From Pelagibacter sp047722505 (lineage in GTDB: Bacteria; Pseudomonadota; Alphaproteobacteria; Pelagibacterales; Pelagibacteraceae), in the NCBI RefSeq assembly GCF_047722505.1, contig NZ_CP159814.1:744001-808000 (forward strand): a DNA stretch of 64,000 nt, written 5' to 3'. Made by a program: the position numbers and the translations under genes. Below are positions 57,607-64,000 of the stretch, one piece after another; position 1 is the first letter of the stretch, and each line of letters opens with the position of its first letter. The notes below the pieces were generated by a model that was given only the letters and a program-made list of their open reading frames with translations, did no database searches and was not told the DNA's origin.

Positions 57607-60051
57607 TTATAATAATCTAGCTTGTTTGTCTTTTAGTGGAACGATTTCTACTATTACTGGGAATTTTTGTTTAGCGACCTCAATATATAGGTCCATTTTT
57701 GAAAGTTCTTCATTTGAATGTACTGAACTTACATATCCAAAAGATAGATTTTTTTTATAATTAAAAGAATAATTCCCTGATGTTGTTCTTCCGATAATCT
57801 TATCCCCAACATAAATTGGTTCTTCATGTAATAATAATGGTGTGCCTGGCTTACTATCTTTAAGAGACAGTATAATAAATCTTCTATTCTGTTTTTTATC
57901 TTTTATTTTTAATAAGCTTTCTTTGCCAATAAAGTCCGTTTCTTTTTTATAACTAATTGCAAAATTTAATCCTGCCTCATACTGATTTTCTTCTGGTGAA
58001 ATGTCATGACCCCAATGTAAAAAACCACTTTCCATTCTCATGGTATCCATTGCATGTGAACCACAGTGAGATAAGTCATGATTTTTTCCCTCTTCAACAA
58101 TTATTTGATAAATTTCTTTAGCATCTTTATTTTCAATATAAAGTTCAAATCCTAGTTCCCCTACATAAGATAATCTTTGTGCCCAAACTTTTTTTGACCC
58201 AAGAGTTATGAATTTCCCATAACCAAATTTGAGTGTTTCATTGCTAAAATCATCATTTGAAATTTTTGAAATTAAGTTTCTACTTTTGGGTCCAAAAACT
58301 CCTAAACATGCAAGGTCATTAGTAATATCTTTAAATTCTAAATTTGGTAATAAATGTTTTAAAATATGTGCTTTATCATGAGTTTTTGTTGCAGCTGAAC
58401 TTATTATTCTAAAATAATTTTTATCAATACAAATGACCGTTAAGTCTGTTTCAATTCCTCCAGCCTCATTCAACATCTGCGTGTAAGTTGATCTACCTAT
58501 TTCATTTTTAATGTTAGCAGTGCATATTCTTTGTAATTCACTGTATGCTTGCTCTCCTTTTATTTCATATTTTGAAAACGGAGAGAGTTCATATAAGCCA
58601 ACATTGGTAATTGTATTTTTTGTTTCAAATTGAACAGAAGGATACCAATTCTGGTAATCAAAACTGTATTTGTATTCTGCTTTTTCATTATTTTTTGCAT
58701 ACCACATAGGTCTTTCGTATTCACCAGATACACCAAAGCATGCTCCTTCTTTTTTTAACTCTTCATGATAAGGTAATAGTCTTTGATTCCTTGAGGTGAT
58801 ATGCTGTTTGTAAGGCCAGTGCATTCCATATAAATCACCAAGAGTTTCTGTAACCCTTTCCATAATAAATTTTTTAGATGAATGAAATTTTTGAAATCTT
58901 TTAATATCAAGTGAAAATAAATCTTCATTCATGTATCCATTAATCATCCATTCAGCAGTAACTCTGCCCGCACCCCCAGAACTTGCTATACCGATGCTAT
59001 TAAATCCACAACAAGTAAAAAGATTATTCACTTCTGGAGTTTCTCCTAAAAGATATTGAGTATCCGGTGTAAAAGATTCAGGTCCTGAAAAAAATTTTCT
59101 AATTCCAGCAGTTTCTAACATGGGTAATCTTTTAAATGATTTTTCCAAATAAGGTTCAAAGTGATCAAAATCATCTGGAAACTCTCCAAATGAAAAGTCT
59201 TCTGGAACAACTCCCTTGTCTTTAAAGGCAGGTTTTGCGTTAGGTTCAAATATTCCAACTAACATTTTCCCTGCATCTTCTTTTAAATAAAGACAGGAAT
59301 TATAGTCTCTTAAAACTGGCAAGTTTTTAGGTAATTTATCTAATGGTTCTGTGATTATGTAAAAGTGTTCATTAGGATATAATGGAATACTTACACCAAT
59401 ATCTTCTCCAATTTGTCTAGACCACATCCCGGTTGCAATTACGACATATTCACAATCAATTTTGCCAAATTTAGTTTGAACACCAACAATTTTTTTATCT
59501 TTAACTAATATTTTTTCAACAGGAGTTTTCTCAAATATCTGAGCTCCTTCCATCTTTGCAGCTTTAGCTAATACATTGGTGACCCCTACAGGATCTGCCT
59601 GACCATCTTCTGGCATATAAACTCCACCTAAAATATCAGCATCATTTATAACAGGATAGAGTTCTTTTATTCTTTGTTTAGTAACGCTCTCAACATTAAC
59701 ATCAAATAATTGTGCTGCTGTTGCTTGTCTTAATAATTCTTGCAATCTTTCAGGTGTACTTGCAACTGTGATTGCTCCATTTTGTTTTAATCCAGTTGAT
59801 AATCCAGTTTTTTTTTCTAATTCTTTATAAAGATTTAAAGAGTATTTTCTAAGACGTGTAATGGTGGATGATGCCCCTAGTTGACCAACGAGACCTGCTG
59901 CATGCCAAGTAGTTCCTGAAGTTAACTGATCTCTTTCTAATAATACCGTATCTTTCCAACCGTATTTTGCAAGGTGATAAGCAACTGAACAGCCTGCGAT
60001 ACCTCCTCCAATTACAATAACTTTTGCATTGCTTGGAAGTTTTTTATCCAC
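57607..60051 (-). CDS. dimethylglycine/sarcosine dehydrogenase-type FAD oxidoreductase with GcvT domain
   Basis: An 814-residue two-part enzyme. The N-terminal DAO-type FAD domain (about residues 9-380) begins VIVIGGGIAGCSVAYHLAKY and contains TSGTTWHAAGL, whose His is the covalent flavin site in DMGDH/SARDH. An FAO-M linker follows, then a GcvT-like folate-binding part (about 425-810) with LNEAGGIETDLTV. It removes methyl groups from dimethylglycine, sarcosine or relatives and passes them to tetrahydrofolate. GTG 60051 is the start. It lies 8 nt behind ald. Confidence 0.9.
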   Translation of the reverse strand: MDKKLPSNAKVIVIGGGIAGCSVAYHLAKYGWKDTVLLERDQLTSGTTWHAAGLVGQLGASSTITRLRKYSLNLYKELEKKTGLSTGLKQNGAITVASTPERLQELLRQATAAQLFDVNVESVTKQRIKELYPVINDADILGGVYMPEDGQADPVGVTNVLAKAAKMEGAQIFEKTPVEKILVKDKKIVGVQTKFGKIDCEYVVIATGMWSRQIGEDIGVSIPLYPNEHFYIITEPLDKLPKNLPVLRDYNSCLYLKEDAGKMLVGIFEPNAKPAFKDKGVVPEDFSFGEFPDDFDHFEPYLEKSFKRLPMLETAGIRKFFSGPESFTPDTQYLLGETPEVNNLFTCCGFNSIGIASSGGAGRVTAEWMINGYMNEDLFSLDIKRFQKFHSSKKFIMERVTETLGDLYGMHWPYKQHITSRNQRLLPYHEELKKEGACFGVSGEYERPMWYAKNNEKAEYKYSFDYQNWYPSVQFETKNTITNVGLYELSPFSKYEIKGEQAYSELQRICTANIKNEIGRSTYTQMLNEAGGIETDLTVICIDKNYFRIISSAATKTHDKAHILKHLLPNLEFKDITNDLACLGVFGPKSRNLISKISNDDFSNETLKFGYGKFITLGSKKVWAQRLSYVGELGFELYIENKDAKEIYQIIVEEGKNHDLSHCGSHAMDTMRMESGFLHWGHDISPEENQYEAGLNFAISYKKETDFIGKESLLKIKDKKQNRRFIILSLKDSKPGTPLLLHEEPIYVGDKIIGRTTSGNYSFNYKKNLSFGYVSSVHSNEELSKMDLYIEVAKQKFPVIVEIVPLKDKQARLL

Positions 60052-60059
60052 AAATTATC

Positions 60060-61178
60060 TTAGCTTGTTATTGCTTTTTCTGGTGCAACAAATTCATGAC
60101 CAAATACATCTGCAACAGCTTTATAGGTCACCATGCCCTTATGCACGTTTAATCCAGCTATAAAATTTTTATCTTCACCTAAAGCTTTTTTGTAACCTTT
60201 ATTTGCAAGTTTAACTAAATATGGAAGTGTTGCGTTGTTCAATGCTATAGTTGAAGTTCTTGGAACTCCACCTGGCATATTAGCTACACAGTAATGAACA
60301 ACATCATCTATTATATAAGTTGGATCACCATGAGTTGTTGGTTTGCTTGTTTCAACACAGCCCCCCTGGTCGATTGCAACATCAACAATTACAGATCCTC
60401 TTTTCATTAATTTTAACATTGGTTTAGTAATTAATTTTGGTGCTTCTGCACCAGGAATTAAAACACCCCCAATTAAAAGATCAGCTTCAGCAACTAATTT
60501 ATCTAAATCAATCTTATCACTTTGTTCTGGTATAATTTTATCACCAAACATTTTAACAAGTTGTTTTAATCTTGCTTCAGATTTATCAACAATATGAACT
60601 TTAGCGCCCATTCCAGTTGCTATCACTGCAGCATTTTCTCCAACAACACCACCACCTAAAATAACAACAGTTCCTCCTTCAACTCCAGGAGCACCACCCA
60701 ATAAAAGACCTCTACCGTTTTGATTTTTTTCCAAACAATGTGCACCAGCTTGAACTGACATACGACCAGCAACTGCACTCATCGGTGCAAGTAATGGCAA
60801 TCTTCCATTATCATCTGTCACCGTTTCATAAGCTATACAAATGCCTTTAGACTTAATTAGTCCTTCAGTTAATTCTTTAGCTGCTGCTAAGTGTAAATAA
60901 GTATAGACAATCTGATTTTCTCTAATCATCTTAACTTCAACTGATTGAGGCTCTTTTACTTTAACAATAATATCCGCATCATTAAAAATATCTTCAGCTT
61001 TATGAATGATTCTAGCACCAACACTTGTGTATTGCTCATTTTCAAAACCAGCTTCAAATCCACCATTGTTTTCAACTAAAACTTCATGACCTTCTGATAT
61101 TAAAGTTTTAACACTATCGGGAGTTAGTCCAATACGATGTTCTTGAGGTTTGATTTCTTTAGGTACGCCTATTTTCAT
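60060..61178 (-). CDS. ald: alanine dehydrogenase
   Basis: A 372-residue NAD-dependent enzyme. The N-terminal MKIGVPKEIKPQEHRIGLTPDSV is the family signature, and the Rossmann segment VVILGGGVVGENAAVIATGMGA and C-terminal VPRTSTIALNNATLPY are intact. It interconverts alanine and pyruvate plus ammonia. With the adjacent pyruvate-dependent aminotransferase it could regenerate pyruvate and release ammonium. It starts at ATG 61178. Confidence 0.95.
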   Translation of the reverse strand: MKIGVPKEIKPQEHRIGLTPDSVKTLISEGHEVLVENNGGFEAGFENEQYTSVGARIIHKAEDIFNDADIIVKVKEPQSVEVKMIRENQIVYTYLHLAAAKELTEGLIKSKGICIAYETVTDDNGRLPLLAPMSAVAGRMSVQAGAHCLEKNQNGRGLLLGGAPGVEGGTVVILGGGVVGENAAVIATGMGAKVHIVDKSEARLKQLVKMFGDKIIPEQSDKIDLDKLVAEADLLIGGVLIPGAEAPKLITKPMLKLMKRGSVIVDVAIDQGGCVETSKPTTHGDPTYIIDDVVHYCVANMPGGVPRTSTIALNNATLPYLVKLANKGYKKALGEDKNFIAGLNVHKGMVTYKAVADVFGHEFVAPEKAITS

Positions 61179-61222
61179 AACTTGCTTTCCCTTTTTGCAA
61201 ATACTTTAATTAAATAAAGTTT

Positions 61223-62569
61223 TTAGTTTTTTTGATTTTTTTGATAGTTGGTAATACCAGTTCTTAACTTATCAATAATTTCATCTATGTGTTTTTCTTC
61301 ACAAATGAATTGAGGAGCTATAATCAAACAATCTCCTGTAGCTTTAAAATTAACACCAGCTTCATAACAGGCTTTAAAGCATTCTAATCCAGCTTTACCA
61401 GGTTTTGTGTTTAGCTTCATGTCAATTCCACCCATCATTCCATAACCTCTAATATTATCCACAGACTCTAGATCTTGAAGAGAAAATAATCCTTTTTGGA
61501 AATAAGGAGCTAAATTTTTTGCTCTATTAAAAATATCATCTTTTTCAAAAATATCCTGAACTGCTAATGCAGCAGCAACAGCTACAGGAATTCCTGAGTA
61601 TGTATAACCATGAAATAATTCAACAGCACCTTTTGGTGATGCATCCATTACTGCATCATAAATAAAATCATTACATGCAACAACACCCATAGGCACTACA
61701 CCATTTGTTGTAGCTTTAGCCATTGTCATAATATCAGGTGTTACTCCAAATTCATCAGCACCAAATTTAGAACCAGTTCTTCCCCAACCTGTTATTACTT
61801 CATCAAAAATTAAAAGTATTCCATGATTGTCACAAATTTCTCTAAGCTTTTGTAAATATCCTTTTGGTGGAACCAGTGTTCCAGTTGACCCGGCAATTGG
61901 CTCAACAATACAAGCAGCAATATTTTCACCACCAAAGTTTGCACAAATTGATTCTAGATCGTTTGCTAAGTAATCTCCAGTTTCTGGTTGGCCACTTACA
62001 AATTTATGTTCGGGTAAATGAGTGTGTCTGATGTGCTGAACACCTGGCATTAAAACACTTGCAAATGCTTTAACGTTATTCACCATTCCACCAACTGATA
62101 TACAGCCAATATTCATTCCATGATAACCACGTTCACGACCAACAAATCTATATCTTTCTGCATGACCTTTGGCTCTATGATAAGCTATAGCAATTTTAAG
62201 TGCAGTTTCTACAGCTGTTGATCCACAAATAGTGTAAAACATTTTATTTAAATCACCTGGAGTATGTTTTGCAATTCTTGTTGCTAATTCAAATGATCCT
62301 CCAAAACCTTGTTGAAATGGTTGAGCGTAGTCTAATGTTTCTAATTGTTTAGTAACAGCTTCTGTAATTTCTCTTCTTCCATGACCAAGTGGATTGCAAA
62401 ATAAACCTGAGCTAGCATCTATTTGTGTTTTTCCGTGGTGAGTAGTTAGATAAACCCCTTTTGCTGCAGTGATTAGTCTTGGGTTTGCTTTGAAATCTTT
62501 ATTAGATGTAAATGGCATCCAATGTTCATTTAATGAATTAGGTACTGAAGTTCTGTTTTCTGAGCTCAT
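61223..62569 (-). CDS. class III omega-amino acid:pyruvate aminotransferase
   Basis: A 448-residue class III PLP aminotransferase. The start HWMPFTSNKDFKANPRL, the SVGGMVNNVKAFAS segment and ELFHGYTYSGIPVA are close to beta-alanine:pyruvate aminotransferases; the PLP Lys is in MAKATTNGVVPMG and the Asp in IFDEVITGWGRTG. It transfers the amino group from beta-alanine, taurine or similar amines to pyruvate. Alanine dehydrogenase 44 nt downstream would complete the cycle. A TRAP permease pair lies upstream. Confidence 0.9.
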   Translation of the reverse strand: MSSENRTSVPNSLNEHWMPFTSNKDFKANPRLITAAKGVYLTTHHGKTQIDASSGLFCNPLGHGRREITEAVTKQLETLDYAQPFQQGFGGSFELATRIAKHTPGDLNKMFYTICGSTAVETALKIAIAYHRAKGHAERYRFVGRERGYHGMNIGCISVGGMVNNVKAFASVLMPGVQHIRHTHLPEHKFVSGQPETGDYLANDLESICANFGGENIAACIVEPIAGSTGTLVPPKGYLQKLREICDNHGILLIFDEVITGWGRTGSKFGADEFGVTPDIMTMAKATTNGVVPMGVVACNDFIYDAVMDASPKGAVELFHGYTYSGIPVAVAAALAVQDIFEKDDIFNRAKNLAPYFQKGLFSLQDLESVDNIRGYGMMGGIDMKLNTKPGKAGLECFKACYEAGVNFKATGDCLIIAPQFICEEKHIDEIIDKLRTGITNYQKNQKN

Positions 62570-62676
62570 AAGTTTATTTTTAATTTAGTTATATTTCGAT
62601 TCATAGACTAAATAGTTCTTTATAACAAATTGATTTTACTACGCAGGGCACATGTTTGGCAGATATATTTCAAAAA

Positions 62677-63186
62677 CTAGACCTTTTTCACAAAACTAAT
62701 AGCAGCACCAATGGTCGTCAAAAACCCAGCTAATGGCAAGATTGCAACTGCGTATTTCTTTGGCATATAATTCTCTTTGAACTCAATGCCTTGGAAACTA
62801 ATTTCTAAATACCACATTTCCCAATACTTTCCACGCATACCCTCTACAAGTTCAAGTCCATAAATTATCAGGACTATACCAATTGCCATAATCATAAGTT
62901 TCCAGAACTGGCGTATATATAGCGACAGTCTATTTGGTAATTTTTCATAAATTAAATTTAAAGCTATGTGTTCATTATCTCTGGCTGTCAGAGAAAGTGC
63001 TATAAACATCAACCAAATATTACTTAATACTGTTAGCAGATCACCCCAAACAGGAGGGTTATTGAAAACATATCGCATGGTAACATTATAAAGAGTGAAA
63101 CCAACCATCGCAGCCAAAAGGAGTGAGCACATAGCTTCCAATGTACGATGGATAAAACGGTCAATGTTGTTAAAAAATTTTAACAT
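62677..63186 (-). CDS. dctQ: TRAP transporter small permease (DctQ), system 3
   Basis: A 169-residue protein with four helices and a DctQ-like segment RYVFNNPPVWGDLLTVLSNIWLMFIALSLTARDNEHIALNLI. It starts at ATG 63186, 4 nt behind dctM; the order dctM-dctQ is reversed relative to the other two systems. Base composition is clearly richer in GC than the rest of the window. The aminotransferase follows 107 nt later. Confidence 0.9.
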   Translation of the reverse strand: MLKFFNNIDRFIHRTLEAMCSLLLAAMVGFTLYNVTMRYVFNNPPVWGDLLTVLSNIWLMFIALSLTARDNEHIALNLIYEKLPNRLSLYIRQFWKLMIMAIGIVLIIYGLELVEGMRGKYWEMWYLEISFQGIEFKENYMPKKYAVAILPLAGFLTTIGAAISFVKKV

Positions 63187-63190
63187 ATCG

Positions 63191-64000
63191 CTAATTACTC
63201 AATAGGTTTGGAAGAAACATGGTCAACTCTGGAATAACGAGGATAAAAAATAAAAGTAAAAACAGTCCAACTAGATAAGGAATTAACGCAACAGCCACTT
63301 TTTCTAGACGCACTTGCGCTATTGTTGCAGCAGTAAAGAACGCAACGCCAACAGGTGGTGTGACTGATCCTATTAAGAAGCCAACTATTACAACAATAGC
63401 CGCTTGTATCTCAGGAAAGCCAGCTTGAGCCATAACATTAACTAGTACTGGGCCAACTATGATAATGTTTACCGCAGAGTCCATTACGGTTCCAAGAAGA
63501 AAAATGAATAGGATAACGGCTAAAATAAAAATAATGGGGGATCCTGTAAGGCTTAGAAGCCAGTTTTCAAGTTCACCGATTGCACCTAGAGAGGTAAGTA
63601 ACCAACTAAAGGGTCCTGACGCAGCTATGATAATAAAAACCATTGCCGAATTACGGAATGCCCGACGAAAAGCACCAGTGCAATCTTTCCATTTAATAGT
63701 TCGATAAACGAATACACCTGTAAATAATGCAACCATTGCCGTGATAGCTCCAGCCTCTACAACCGATGCAACACCACCCATTACTGAACCCACTAAAACT
63801 ACAGGTATCAAAAGGGCGAACGAGGATCGATAAAATTCCTTACCTGCTCTACGTATCGAAAATGGTTCATCACTGCGCTCGAAGTTATATTTGATTGCGA
63901 AGTAATGATTAATTATCATGATCACAACGCCTATCAACACGCCTGGAATAATCCCAGCCGCAAATAGTGATGCAATCGAAAGCTCAGTCGAGTTAGCAAG
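63191..64000 (-). CDS. dctM: TRAP transporter large permease (DctM), system 3, 5' end beyond window
   Basis: The visible 269 codons (stop at 63191) continue open to the window edge, so the start is missing. About eight membrane helices remain with ASLFAAGIIPGVLIG near the edge, VMGGVASVVEAGAIT and IGSVTPPVGVAFFTAATIAQV near the C-terminus, all typical DctM. GC is higher than in surrounding genes, which points to transfer. The binding protein (dctP) should lie beyond the edge. Confidence 0.9.
   Translation of the reverse strand, partial: LANSTELSIASLFAAGIIPGVLIGVVIMIINHYFAIKYNFERSDEPFSIRRAGKEFYRSSFALLIPVVLVGSVMGGVASVVEAGAITAMVALFTGVFVYRTIKWKDCTGAFRRAFRNSAMVFIIIAASGPFSWLLTSLGAIGELENWLLSLTGSPIIFILAVILFIFLLGTVMDSAVNIIIVGPVLVNVMAQAGFPEIQAAIVVIVGFLIGSVTPPVGVAFFTAATIAQVRLEKVAVALIPYLVGLFLLLFFILVIPELTMFLPNLLSN

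Noticed and set aside
62570..62676. Glycine or SAM riboswitch upstream of the aminotransferase
   Set aside because: I looked for the conserved GGAGAG/CACCGAAGG-type and SAM-V-like core elements and saw none here or upstream of ald and speDE.

Overview
The window looks like a piece of a streamlined marine alphaproteobacterial chromosome, most likely Pelagibacterales (SAR11)-like. The evidence is very AT-rich DNA, very short gaps, many 1-4 nt stop/start overlaps (TAATG, ATGA, TTGA), convergent genes that overlap at their stops, an alphaproteobacterial-type Nfu protein and omega subunit, and a transporter set dominated by TRAP systems. The assignment is inferred from gene content and style; no rRNA or marker phylogeny is available here.

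Layout. (1) 1-11.9 kb is an accessory-looking stretch. It starts with a tight minus-strand operon (RelA/SpoT-type HD hydrolase, two unrecognised proteins, and a large Mrr-nuclease/SF2-helicase cut by the window edge). Many small secreted, membrane or unknown proteins follow, then a peroxiredoxin with an odd repeat-containing N-terminus, a CBS-domain protein, several proteins under 60 residues, and gaps with RNA-like inverted repeats. (2) 10.9-21.4 kb holds NfuA, two EamA exporters, a minus-strand run of small genes (zinc ribbon, membrane peptide, DUF4396 protein, cytochrome c), a membrane protein with two different 39-bp tandem arrays, a pentapeptide protein, glutamate dehydrogenase, a SulP transporter and a HIT protein. 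(3) 21.4-39.2 kb is organic-acid metabolism: malonyl-CoA decarboxylase, serine-glyoxylate aminotransferase, an enolase-superfamily enzyme, an FAD/Fe-S D-2-hydroxyacid dehydrogenase, two class III CoA-transferases, a crotonase, a TauE-like exporter and two complete TRAP transporters. DusA is embedded in the second TRAP operon. (4) 39.2-49.1 kb holds RpoZ with a long acidic tail, single-gene enzymes, two glycosyltransferases, and an amino-acid ABC importer lacking its ATPase. (5) 49.1-53.3 kb is a compact polyamine/methylthioadenosine cluster: a fused AdoMet decarboxylase-spermidine synthase, a class II aldolase, MtnA, MtnP and, divergently, Apt. (6) 53.3-57.6 kb is surface-polysaccharide synthesis (GT2, RmlB, RmlA) ending at an elongator tRNA-Met. 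(7) 57.6-64 kb holds a dimethylglycine/sarcosine-dehydrogenase-type flavoenzyme, alanine dehydrogenase, a beta-alanine:pyruvate-type aminotransferase, and a TRAP permease pair with visibly higher GC that runs off the edge.

How the genes fit together. The clearest pathway is region 5. The fused SpeD-SpeE makes spermidine and releases methylthioadenosine. MtnP would split that into adenine and methylthioribose-1-phosphate, Apt would recover the adenine, MtnA would isomerise the sugar, and the class II aldolase would cleave it to DHAP plus methylthioacetaldehyde. This matches the known 'DHAP shunt' instead of the full methionine salvage cycle. Regions 3 and 7 link uptake by TRAP systems to CoA activation, hydroxyacid oxidation and transamination; their substrates cannot be read from sequence. 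The first 3 kb is the best candidate for an undescribed defence or stress system.
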